64,000 nt of DNA from Microcoleus sp. AS-A8 (GTDB taxonomy: Bacteria > Cyanobacteriota > Cyanobacteriia > Cyanobacteriales > Coleofasciculaceae). Under the pieces are notes generated by a model, which made no database searches, was not told the origin of the DNA, and worked only from the letters and a program-made list of their open reading frames with translations. Positions 48,577-56,702 of this stretch are shown here, piece after piece. The DNA is taken from the NCBI GenBank assembly GCA_039962225.1, contig JAMPKV010000010.1:124001-188000 (forward strand). Direction: 5' to 3'. The position numbers were made by a program, and so were the translations under genes. The number at the start of each line of letters is the position of its first letter. Positions within the stretch are counted from its first letter, which is position 1.

Positions 48577-49254
48577 CTAAGACTTCCACTTTTCCAGCGC
48601 TTGGAGAACGTTTGCCGTTGATGCCGTCCAACCCACAATGCCGGCTTGAGCAACAATCATGTCTAGCGTGGATTGTTTAAATTCTGGAAAGTAACTTTCG
48701 GTGGCATCTTCAACTAATAGACATTCAAATCCTCGGTCGTTTGCCTCTCGCATAGTGGTTTGAACGCAAACTTCAGTCGTTACCCCCGTAACCAGCAGGT
48801 GAGTAATTCCCTGTTCGTGCAGAAGAGACTCCAGGTTGGTGTTGTAGAATGCACCCTTTCCGGGTTTGGTAATCACTGTCTCACTAGGGAGGGGTTGCAG
48901 TTCAGGAATAATCGCATTTCCCGATTCACCGAGGACTAAAATCCGTCCCATCGGGCCAACATCACCAATTTTTAACTCACCCCGTCCCCGATGCCGCTTC
49001 GATGGCGGACAATCGGATAAGTCCGGTTGATGTCCTTCAATGGTGTGAAAAATTGGAAGTTTATCAGCTCGAAAGGCTTCCAACAACTGCTTGAGAGTCG
49101 GGACAATCGCTCTAAGTCGCGTCACATCATTACCCAAAGCATCACCAAAGCCCCCTGCTTCTAAAAAGTCTCGCTGCATATCGATAATCAGCAGCGCTAA
49201 CCCTCCATTAGCAGGAAGTTCGTAATCGTAAGGTTGAGCAGAGATTAAAACCAT
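48577..49254 (-). CDS. Isochorismatase-like cysteine hydrolase (second copy of the operon)
   Basis: A 225-residue alpha/beta amidohydrolase of the isochorismatase-like fold. The catalytic triad is Asp25 ([10 protein letters not shown]), Lys133 (TKPGKGAF) and Cys163 ([16 protein letters not shown]). It shares [15 protein letters not shown] and KPGKG blocks with the BiuH-like paralogue at 51514 and is probably an ancient duplicate. Amide hydrolysis of a small ureide is inferred from the paralogue. It is the last gene of the operon, beyond a MITE-like element. The start follows the family N-terminus; the ribosome-binding site is weak. Confidence 0.88.
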   Translation of the reverse strand: MVLISAQPYDYELPANGGLALLIIDMQRDFLEAGGFGDALGNDVTRLRAIVPTLKQLLEAFRADKLPIFHTIEGHQPDLSDCPPSKRHRGRGELKIGDVGPMGRILVLGESGNAIIPELQPLPSETVITKPGKGAFYNTNLESLLHEQGITHLLVTGVTTEVCVQTTMREANDRGFECLLVEDATESYFPEFKQSTLDMIVAQAGIVGWTASTANVLQALEKWKS

Positions 49255-49331
49255 TGGAGAAAATAGGTAGGAGTCAGGAGTAGGGGCGGTGCCCCTGTGC
49301 CCGCCCAGAATTCAGTTGTAGGTTGGGTTGG

Positions 49332-49469
49332 AGTTATCCCAATTTCCTTTTCAGACGCTACACTTCGACCTCCTCACCCCCCTAATTCCCCTTACTCAGG
49401 GGGGACGTTAGAAACGCGGGGGGAGCAAGAAAAGTATCTGTAGTCAGCATTGAGGAAATTGGTATTACT
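49332..49469. mobile_element. MITE-like element, copy 1
   Basis: A 138-bp non-coding element between the cupin and the last hydrolase. Its ends, AGTTATCCCAATTTCC and GGAAATTGGTATTACT, are inverted repeats (14 of 16). The interior has C-rich and G-rich tracts and a GGGGGGAGCAAGAAAAGTATC-like segment that matches the copy at 53733. No transposase is encoded. Confidence 0.6.
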
Positions 49470-49493
49470 GAACCCAACATTGATTGATCGATA

Positions 49494-49847
49494 TCAACTC
49501 TTGTTCCGAAGCAAGACAGGTTTTTCCCAAATGGCAAGAACGATACAGCCTGCTTGACTAATCACGTTATGGTGAGTGTTCGGTGGGTTAATCACCAGAG
49601 TTCCAGCTTGGTGTTCGCCATTTTCATCGGTTTGTGAACCCGACAGGACAAAGATGTGTTCAAAACCCGTATGAACGTGCATCGGAACACTTGCCCCTGG
49701 CTTGTAGCGAAGTAGCGCGGCTGCCCCTCCCTCGCCATCTTTATAAAGTCGGTAGATATCGACTCCAGGATGAAACGGTTCCCAAGACAGCTCATCCTGT
49801 CGTGTAGCGATGTCGAGTAAGTCTTTGAGGATTAAAACTCGTTGCAT
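49494..49847 (-). CDS. Cupin-domain protein (ChrR-like)
   Basis: A 117-residue single-cupin protein. GASVPMHVHTGFEHIFVLSG supplies the first cupin motif with its histidines and glutamate, and GTLVINPPNTHHNVIS the second, so a divalent metal site is likely. The sequence resembles the anti-sigma ChrR cupins and the small sugar/ureide-binding cupins. It overlaps the stop of the ABC ATPase gene by one base (TAATG), so the two are translationally coupled and it belongs to the operon. Role: enzyme or sensor for the transported compound, inferred. Confidence 0.85.
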   Translation of the reverse strand: MQRVLILKDLLDIATRQDELSWEPFHPGVDIYRLYKDGEGGAAALLRYKPGASVPMHVHTGFEHIFVLSGSQTDENGEHQAGTLVINPPNTHHNVISQAGCIVLAIWEKPVLLRNKS

Positions 49848-51394
49848 TAGTGTCCTGCCATGCGTTGACCAATCGTGGCAAAGTCAGCATCTGCGATCGC
49901 ACTTTCGTAAACAAAGCGCCCTTCACTCATCACCAAAATCCGGTCAGCCAGTTTTAAGAGTTCATCCAAGTCTTCACTCACCAGCAGTACCGCTACGCCT
50001 CGGTTGCGTGACTCAACGATAGACCCATGAATATACTCCACAGCCGCAAAATCCAAACCAAAGCAGGGATTCGCCGCAATCAGGAGATTAATGCGATCGC
50101 CCGATAATTCCCGCGCCAACACCGCACGTTGCACATTTCCCCCAGAAAGATTGCCGATGGGTGTGTCGGGTGAGGGCGTTTTAATCTTGAACGTGTTAAT
50201 CAAACCTTGAGCCATCTGTCGCATCGCCTTGAAGACGAGTAACACGCCCCCTTTCGCTTGGGGAGGACGGTCAAACGTCCGCAAGGCAAGGTTTTCTGCC
50301 ACACTCATGTGAGGTACGCAGGCATTGCGGAGGGGTTCTTCCGGTAGCGAGAAAACTTGATGCCGATACATCTCGGCTCGTGTTGCGGTATAAACTTCTC
50401 CATTAACCCACACTTGCCCAGACGTAGCAGGACGCTGTCCGGCTAAGACTTCCACCAGTTCCCGCTGTCCATTGCCGGAAATCCCAGCAATTCCAACAAT
50501 TTCGCCACTGTTTACCGTCAAATTTATATCCTTAATCGCTTCAACGCCATTCTCTTTGTCAGCATGGAGGTTCTGCACCTGAAGCACCGGTTTGGGGTTG
50601 AGATGTGGTGTTTTTTCCACCTGTTGCGGTTCCCGCCTCTCACCCATCATCATCTCAGACATGTCTGAGACAGTGAGATTTTTTACCAATCCGTGACCTG
50701 CAAACTTGCCCTTACGCAATACAGTAATTTCATCGCAAAATGCCATCACTTCGCGGAATTTGTGGCTAATGATTAATACACTTAACTTTCCCGCCGTAAC
50801 TTCCTCACGCAGTAATCCTAAGACTTCATCCGCTTCTTGAGGAGTTAGCACAGATGTAGGTTCATCTAATATTAAGATACGAACCTTGAGGTAGATCTGC
50901 TTGAGAATTTCCAGCTTCTGCTTCTGTCCAGCCGCTAATTGAGAAATAGGGATATCTAAGGGAACTTGGAAAGGCGCAGTTTGCATGAAGGCTCGTAAAC
51001 GAACGTACTCCTCTTTCCAGTTAATTAAATTAGGACTGTCAAACTGTGACAGAACAAGGTTTTCAGCAACAGTCATGGCAGGCACAGACGTAAAGTGCTG
51101 ATAAACCATACCAATCCCGTACTTGTGAGCATCACGAGGGCTCTCAATACTACGGCTTTGCTTATCAATCAACACTTCGCCAGAGGTAGGAGTGTGAAAC
51201 CCCATAATGCACTTAACCAGAGTACTTTTACCCGCCCCATTTTCACCCAATAAAGCATGAAACGTTCCCGGTTTCAGATGCAGTGAAACATTATCCAGAG
51301 CCGTAAAAGTACCAAATTGCTTAGTCATCTTCACCACCTCAAGCTCTGGTGGCTTCGTTAGCTCGACAGTTGTTCTTGCTGTTGCAGTACTCAT
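49847..51394 (-). CDS. ABC transporter ATPase, double NBD (BMP/nucleoside type)
   Basis: A 515-residue protein with two fused nucleotide-binding domains, the usual form in BMP (basic membrane protein)-type importers. Domain 1 has Walker A GENGAGKSTLVK, a variant signature LAAGQKQKLEI and Walker B LILDEPTSVLT. Domain 2 has the degenerate Walker A GISGNGQREL, signature LSGGNVQRAV and a degenerate Walker B (LLIAANPCFGLD), which is typical for the second half. It powers the two permeases upstream and overlaps the cupin gene by one base. Confidence 0.95.
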   Translation of the reverse strand: MSTATARTTVELTKPPELEVVKMTKQFGTFTALDNVSLHLKPGTFHALLGENGAGKSTLVKCIMGFHTPTSGEVLIDKQSRSIESPRDAHKYGIGMVYQHFTSVPAMTVAENLVLSQFDSPNLINWKEEYVRLRAFMQTAPFQVPLDIPISQLAAGQKQKLEILKQIYLKVRILILDEPTSVLTPQEADEVLGLLREEVTAGKLSVLIISHKFREVMAFCDEITVLRKGKFAGHGLVKNLTVSDMSEMMMGERREPQQVEKTPHLNPKPVLQVQNLHADKENGVEAIKDINLTVNSGEIVGIAGISGNGQRELVEVLAGQRPATSGQVWVNGEVYTATRAEMYRHQVFSLPEEPLRNACVPHMSVAENLALRTFDRPPQAKGGVLLVFKAMRQMAQGLINTFKIKTPSPDTPIGNLSGGNVQRAVLARELSGDRINLLIAANPCFGLDFAAVEYIHGSIVESRNRGVAVLLVSEDLDELLKLADRILVMSEGRFVYESAIADADFATIGQRMAGH

Positions 51395-51513
51395 AAACTA
51401 AGACCTACTAATCAATAGTCAACTCAAAAACTTTGCGTTCCTCTGCGTAAACCTCAGCGTTCCTTGCGTTAAAAAAACTTGCATTTTCTGTAAAATTGTG
51501 CAGCCTACCAAAA

Positions 51514-52251
51514 TCAGTTACTTTGCACAACAGAATACTCTGATATTTGAAGGTCGGCGGCTGCATTTTCCCCTTGAATCGCTTCAATAAACGCTGCTGA
51601 ATCAGCAACAGCGCCAAAAACGCCCCCTTGCATTTTGATCATCTTCAGTGCCGCCAAATAATTGCCATAATCCGTTGCCGCCGTGCAATCAGATAGCATC
51701 AAACACTCATACCCTCGGTCATTCGCATCCCGCATGGTCGTATGAACGCAGACATCCGTAGTCACCCCAGTCAGGATGATGTTCTGAATACCCTTGCGTT
51801 TGAGCAACAAATCGAGGTCTGTAGCATAAAATGACCCTTTTCCGGGCTTATCGATAATGGCTTCTCCAGGTAGGGGAGCGAGTTCCGGGATAATTTCCCA
51901 CCCTGGCTCACCTCGTACCAAAATCTTGCCACAAGGGCCGGGGTCGCCAATCCCTGCTCCAAGCTGACGCGATCGCCACTGCTTATTTTCTGGTAAATCA
52001 GATAGATCGGGGCGATGTCCTTCACGGGTATGTATCACATGGAATCCCTTCTCCCGTGCTGCTGCCAGGACTTTGCGAATGGGTTCAATCGGAGCACGAG
52101 TTAAAGATAAGTCATATCCCATCTTGTCCACATAGCCACCAATACCACAGAAATCGGTTTGCATATCGATAATCAGCAGCACCGTATTTTCTGGACGCAA
52201 ATCCCCGTTATAAGGATAAGGATAGGGGTCAGCATCAACAAAACGTCCCAT
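51514..52251 (-). CDS. Isochorismatase-like amidohydrolase, close to biuret amidohydrolase (BiuH)
   Basis: A 245-residue cysteine hydrolase. Catalytic triad Asp29 ([10 protein letters not shown]), Lys138 (DKPGKGS) and Cys168 ([12 protein letters not shown]). The blocks [44 protein letters not shown] and [10 protein letters not shown] agree closely with my memory of rhizobial BiuH, which hydrolyses biuret to allophanate and ammonia. The start at 52251 has GGGAGG six bases upstream; an upstream frame continuation is not used. It lies 11 bp after the AtzF-like gene. Annotation as biuret hydrolase is likely, but substrate remains to be tested. Confidence 0.8.
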   Translation of the reverse strand: MGRFVDADPYPYPYNGDLRPENTVLLIIDMQTDFCGIGGYVDKMGYDLSLTRAPIEPIRKVLAAAREKGFHVIHTREGHRPDLSDLPENKQWRSRQLGAGIGDPGPCGKILVRGEPGWEIIPELAPLPGEAIIDKPGKGSFYATDLDLLLKRKGIQNIILTGVTTDVCVHTTMRDANDRGYECLMLSDCTAATDYGNYLAALKMIKMQGGVFGAVADSAAFIEAIQGENAAADLQISEYSVVQSN

Positions 52252-52262
52252 GTTTAACCTCC

Positions 52263-52667
52263 CTAAGTACTGGATACGCGGTTGCTCAGCGCTTCCATGT
52301 AGGCACGCCAACCGCCCCATTGAGTAATTTCGGACTTGTTTTCGCAGCAAATTGGTTCGCCTAAAACTCCCAGAACGACTTCACCATCACTAAGACGGAC
52401 TTTACCGATGCACAATCCGGCTGGTTCTTGTAGCAAAATTGTGCCAAGACTCGCGGTAGGGACTGCCCAAACTTCAACGGCGATCGCAACTCCCCCTTCT
52501 CGAACTCGCAACATGGCTGGATAGCGGTCATTAATCGACCACAAGCGATAGACGGGTTCTGTCGTCGCTTCTCGTACAAATGTTGCTCCAACTGTTAAGA
52601 GATTGCCGTTTAGTTCCAAGCCTCGCATCAACGTCCCATTCACTGCAATATTTAAAGTTTCTGGCAT
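52263..52667 (-). CDS. Allophanate-hydrolase C-terminal-domain-like protein
   Basis: A 134-residue stand-alone protein whose sequence matches the C-terminal domain of allophanate hydrolase AtzF ([59 protein letters not shown]), the gamma-glutamylcyclotransferase-like domain that decarboxylates N-carboxycarbamate in AtzF. The amidase half with its Ser-Ser-Lys triad is missing here and elsewhere in the window. Cyanobacterial copies are often called glutamyl-tRNA amidotransferase, which is misleading. It lies 11 bp before the BiuH-like gene, so a role in ureide breakdown is likely. Confidence 0.82.
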   Translation of the reverse strand: MPETLNIAVNGTLMRGLELNGNLLTVGATFVREATTEPVYRLWSINDRYPAMLRVREGGVAIAVEVWAVPTASLGTILLQEPAGLCIGKVRLSDGEVVLGVLGEPICCENKSEITQWGGWRAYMEALSNRVSST

Positions 52668-52743
52668 CGAAATTGTTAATTTTTAGTAGTACACCACTGT
52701 GAATTCAAAAGCCAAAATTCAAAATTCAAACAAAATTTTGAAT

Positions 52744-53670
52744 TTAATTACTAGCCCCCAAAGCCCCTGGTGCGCCGCTTACAGTGCGTTTAGGAGAGCA
52801 GGTAATAATCATGATTAACAGTGTTAAAACATAGGGCGCAGCATTAAATAGGTAATAACCCTGAGTGATACCCACAGATTGCAACGCGGGGCCAAGTGAT
52901 TGTGCTCCACCAAATAGTAAGGACGCATACAGACACTGTATCGGTTGCCAGTGGGCGAAAATCACGAGTGCAACAGCCATAAGTCCTTGACCACTGGAGA
53001 TACGTTCGCTCCAGATACCGGGATAGTAGAGAGATAGGGAAGCACCGCCAATTCCAGCTAAAAAGCTCCCGCCAACAATGCACAACATCCGCACTTTTTT
53101 GATAGAAACTCCCATTGCTCTAGCCGCATCGGGACTATCACCAACCGCACGGATAAATAAACCCCAGCGAGTTGATTTGAAAAACCACATCATGAGAGGT
53201 GCAAGTGCAACACCGAGTAGGAACAGTGGACTAATTTTCAACGCCGATTGCAGTGCTGGCATACTGCTCCAATTTCCCAAATCCAATGTCGGTAGTTGTG
53301 GGGCTTTAGGTTGAATAAAAGGCTTCCCTAAGAAGAAAGCCAAACCACTCCCAAAGATAATCATGGCAATACCAACAGCAACATCGTTAACTCTAGGTTG
53401 CTGAGTGAGCCAAGCATGAATGAAACCCAAAATCATCCCAGATAACCCAGCCGCGATAACTCCCAACCAAGGCGAACCCGTCAGGTAAGAAACCCCATAG
53501 GCCGTCATGGCTCCCATGAGTAATGTGCCTTCCAATCCCAGATTGATTTTGCCGCTTTTTTCCGTCAGGCATTCTCCCAAGCTGACAAACAGAAACGGCG
53601 TACCCCCTCGCATAGTTCCTGCGGCGATCGCTAAAGGAACTCCCAACCAGCCCAATGCTTCTGTGGCCAT
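52744..53670 (-). CDS. ABC transporter permease (BMP/nucleoside type), second permease
   Basis: A 308-residue integral membrane permease of the BPD_transp_2 superfamily (branched-chain/ribose/BMP-type). About eight to nine hydrophobic segments are spread through the chain, with the family EAA-like region RAVGDSPDAARAMGVSIKKVR (about 170-190). AGGAGG sits seven bases before the ATG. It partners the 361-residue permease upstream on the same strand; a MITE-like element lies in the 214-bp gap. It forms the channel with that permease. Confidence 0.92.
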   Translation of the reverse strand: MATEALGWLGVPLAIAAGTMRGGTPFLFVSLGECLTEKSGKINLGLEGTLLMGAMTAYGVSYLTGSPWLGVIAAGLSGMILGFIHAWLTQQPRVNDVAVGIAMIIFGSGLAFFLGKPFIQPKAPQLPTLDLGNWSSMPALQSALKISPLFLLGVALAPLMMWFFKSTRWGLFIRAVGDSPDAARAMGVSIKKVRMLCIVGGSFLAGIGGASLSLYYPGIWSERISSGQGLMAVALVIFAHWQPIQCLYASLLFGGAQSLGPALQSVGITQGYYLFNAAPYVLTLLIMIITCSPKRTVSGAPGALGASN

Positions 53671-53732
53671 TAATTTCCTCCTTTTTGTCTGTGAATATAG
53701 TTGCAGGTTTGCAGGTTGAAGGTTAGCAAGCT

Positions 53733-53837
53733 ATACCAATTGGCTTTTCCAATGTCACATTTGGAACCCCCCCAGCCCCCCGATGTTTTGGGGGGAGCAA
53801 TTAGAAAATAAGTATCGAACTCAAACCCAATTGGTAT
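53733..53837. mobile_element. MITE-like element, copy 2
   Basis: A 105-bp non-coding element between the two permease genes. Ends are ATACCAATTGG and CCAATTGGTAT (11-bp perfect inverted repeat). The interior has a CCCCCC/GGGGGG hairpin and a GGGGGGAGCAATTAGAAAA segment shared with copy 1. It contains no transposase. Confidence 0.65.
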
Positions 53838-53884
53838 TACTAGTTAGAACTTTTCAACGTTCAACATTCCAACTTTCAACCCAT

Positions 53885-54970
53885 TTAGACGGTTGCTGTT
53901 GCTGGAGAGCCAATAACTTCTGACCGCTCTTTGAAGATTGGCAGCCGTCCGTAGAGCGATTCACTGTACATAACCACTAAGAAAACCAACCCTTGAAATA
54001 CGAGAACAGTGGCATCCGGTAAATTATGCACCCGCTGCAAGATACCACCACTCGCAAGGATACCGCCGACTAAAACCGCAACTAGGGTGGCAGCAAGCGG
54101 GTTATGTCGGGCAATAAACGCGACTAAAATACCGCTGTAGCCATAGTTAGCATTGAGAGATTCATTGGCTCGACCCTGCACGGCGGCAACTTCCACCATG
54201 CCTGCTAATCCCGCACAAGAGCCAGCCAGGAAACAAATTGCCATGGTTAGCTTACCGACTGGGAGTCCAGCAATTCGAGCGGCTCGAATATTGCCCCCGG
54301 CGGTACGTGCGGCGAAGCCAAAGGTTGTGCGCTGGATCAGGAAATAGGCAATAACACAGGCAATCAACCCATAAATCAAACCGTAGTGAACGCGGGTACC
54401 GGGAATTTTGCCCAGCATATCGGCATCGGGAATGGGGTAGGTGGAGGGCTTATTGAGAGAAGTGGGGTCTTTCATTGGCCCACTCACCAGATGGTTCAGC
54501 AGTGCGATCGCAATATAATTCAACAACAAACTACTAATGGTTTCATTCACGCCCCGGTAGTGACGTAACGCTCCTACTGAGCCAATCCACAAACCCCCGC
54601 AGATGAGTCCTGCCAGTGCCATCCCGATTTGCACGAGGGTGGGGGGTGCACCTTGCAGTGCTAATCCTGCCGCTACAGCCCCGATTCCACCCATCACCAA
54701 TGCGCCCTCATTACCAATGATGATCAAACCCAAGCGGGCAGGGAGTGCTGTACATAAAGCCGTTAACATCAAGGGAGCTGCCCGAATCAGCGTGTTCTGA
54801 AACGATCGCCAATTCCCAAATGCGGCCTTATAAATCGAAGCATAAACCGCAAAGGGATTTGCCCCCGCCAAAGCACAGAAAATTCCAAAGAGTACCAAGG
54901 AAAAAAGGAGAGCGGCGATCGGGATGCAAATCGCTTCTAGTGTTGTACGCCACCGAGAATGATTGAGCAT
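53885..54970 (-). CDS. ABC transporter permease (BMP/nucleoside type), first permease
   Basis: A 361-residue integral membrane permease with about eight to ten hydrophobic segments. Its family signature block is RTAGGNIRAARIAGLPVGKLTM (about 230-252), followed by EVAAVQGRANESLNANYGYSG, as in YufP-type subunits. It pairs with the 308-residue permease, and together they form the heterodimeric pore. It lies 196 bp downstream of the substrate-binding protein gene. No strong ribosome-binding site is visible. Confidence 0.92.
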   Translation of the reverse strand: MLNHSRWRTTLEAICIPIAALLFSLVLFGIFCALAGANPFAVYASIYKAAFGNWRSFQNTLIRAAPLMLTALCTALPARLGLIIIGNEGALVMGGIGAVAAGLALQGAPPTLVQIGMALAGLICGGLWIGSVGALRHYRGVNETISSLLLNYIAIALLNHLVSGPMKDPTSLNKPSTYPIPDADMLGKIPGTRVHYGLIYGLIACVIAYFLIQRTTFGFAARTAGGNIRAARIAGLPVGKLTMAICFLAGSCAGLAGMVEVAAVQGRANESLNANYGYSGILVAFIARHNPLAATLVAVLVGGILASGGILQRVHNLPDATVLVFQGLVFLVVMYSESLYGRLPIFKERSEVIGSPATATV

Positions 54971-55166
54971 GATTAACGGTTGATTTGATTATTGCTCCCC
55001 GGAGGGATTGTTTTTGTGGGTATTACTAGGATGTGTTTTTTTAACGCAGAGGATGTCGCTGAGGGTCGCAGAGGAGTTAGAGGAGTTGATTCTTGCGTTT
55101 TTATGGAGGTTTGCCGATAGGCTTTAGTCATTGGTAATGAGTAATTAAGGAGTAAATGAATAGGGA

Positions 55167-56348
55167 TTAACTGCCGACTTTGCCAACGACGCCTGCAACC
55201 AGCCAATTCATCTTTTCTAGTTCGCCGTCTTGCTGTTTTAAATCCTTACCCGCTGGAATGACGATTTTGCCTGTGTTATCTTGCAGTCCGCCTTTGTAAA
55301 CCACCATGCTGCCGTCTATAAACTTGGCTTTAGCGGCATCAGCATCTTTTTTGGCATCAGCGCTGACAGCAGAACCGTAGGCCGATAGCTTTAAAAATCC
55401 TTCCTTAAAACCCCCACGAACTAAGTGTGGAATGCCTCCATTCATCAAGGTTTTGCCAGCGCGAATCATTTCCGCATATTTGGAATAAACATTTGTCCAA
55501 TCCCACTCTGCACCCGTGAGATATCCTTTAGGTGCTAGCACAGCTTGATTGGCGTGGTAGCCAGTCGTGAAAATGCCGCGTTTTTCAGCGGTTTCTACAA
55601 TCACTTTGGGACTGTCTACATGGCAGGTGATTACATCAACCCCTTGGTCAGCCATACTGTTAGCCGCTTCTGCTTCTTTAACAGGTAACGACCAATCTCC
55701 TGTGAAGATGACCTGAGTAGAAACTTTTGGGTTAACGCTACGTGCGCCCAAGGTAAAGCTGTTGATATTCCGCAGTACTTGGGGAATTGGTTTAGCCGCA
55801 ATGAACCCTAATTTGCCAGTCTTGGAAGCTTTGGCGGCAACAATGCCTGCTAGATACTCAGCCTCATCAATGAAACCAAAGTAACTACCAACATTTTTCG
55901 GGTGTTTCCCTTCTTGATACAGTCCGCCACAGTGTAAAAATTGAACCTCTGGGTACTCTTGGGCAAGTTTTAGGACATGGGGGTCAAAGTAACCGAAAGA
56001 GGTGGGAAATATAACCGTAGCTCCATCTTGTTCGATCATGTTCCGCATCGCTTCCTGGACATCGGTAGTTTCCGGAACATTAGCTTGCTCTACGCTTTTG
56101 ACCCAGGTTAATTTGGAAACCCCAGCTTTCCCCTCGGCGTGGGCTTGGTTATAGCCATAATCATCTTTGGGTCCCACGTAAATGAATCCCATTGTTATGG
56201 GCTTACTTGCGCCACCCGAACTGGATTGACTTCCGGTTGATGAACTGCAACCCGTCCCAAATTTCGAGGTCACCCCAAAGGCTGTGGTCGCTAAAAGTCC
56301 ACGAACAACTTGACGACGGGATAAGTGAAAAGACCTACTAATACTCAC
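55167..56348 (-). CDS. BMP-family substrate-binding lipoprotein with Tat-type signal
   Basis: A 393-residue periplasmic binding protein of the BMP/Med family, the receptor of this importer. The N-terminus LSRRQVVRGLLATTAFG contains a twin-arginine motif, followed by a lipobox-like TGC at about residue 33-35 and a Ser/Gly-rich linker, so it is probably a lipoprotein exported by Tat. BMP-fold blocks are MGFIYVGPKDDYGYNQAH and the substrate-pocket DQGVDVITCHVDSP. The start is GTG, preceded by GGGGAG nine bases upstream. BMP proteins usually bind nucleosides or purines; this genetic context suggests a ureide instead (inference). Confidence 0.92.
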   Translation of the reverse strand: MSISRSFHLSRRQVVRGLLATTAFGVTSKFGTGCSSSTGSQSSSGGASKPITMGFIYVGPKDDYGYNQAHAEGKAGVSKLTWVKSVEQANVPETTDVQEAMRNMIEQDGATVIFPTSFGYFDPHVLKLAQEYPEVQFLHCGGLYQEGKHPKNVGSYFGFIDEAEYLAGIVAAKASKTGKLGFIAAKPIPQVLRNINSFTLGARSVNPKVSTQVIFTGDWSLPVKEAEAANSMADQGVDVITCHVDSPKVIVETAEKRGIFTTGYHANQAVLAPKGYLTGAEWDWTNVYSKYAEMIRAGKTLMNGGIPHLVRGGFKEGFLKLSAYGSAVSADAKKDADAAKAKFIDGSMVVYKGGLQDNTGKIVIPAGKDLKQQDGELEKMNWLVAGVVGKVGS

Positions 56349-56702
56349 TCGTTATGACTCCCCTTGCGAAAGGATGTAGAGGTGTAGCGGCATCGCCGTT
56401 TTTGCCCTCCTCGCTAACGCTTGACTGTGGTTTGTGTCAGCTCTTGCGTTAAGCAGAGATTAACAGGATGAATGCAGTTCTAGGGTTCTAAAAGGTGCGA
56501 AAAAGGTGCGAGGAAAGTTCGCAGAATGTCACTAAATTGACAGTGGACAAATTTAGAAAACTGTAGTATCCAATTCTACCCATTACAGAAACCCTTCCAG
56601 CATAGGGTTTTGGCTTGTGTTTGTTGGTGTTGGGGAGTGAGTGAATCGGAATCGTGATGTGTGTATCTGCTGCCAGATCGTTTAACTGGGCTTTTTTGAG
56701 CC
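56349..56702. other. Divergent promoter region
   Basis: About 350 bp between the BMP operon and the NB-ARC gene, which point away from each other. It should hold both promoters. No gene or clear repeat was recognised; a 111-codon minus-strand frame overlapping the NB-ARC start is a shadow. Confidence 0.5.
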
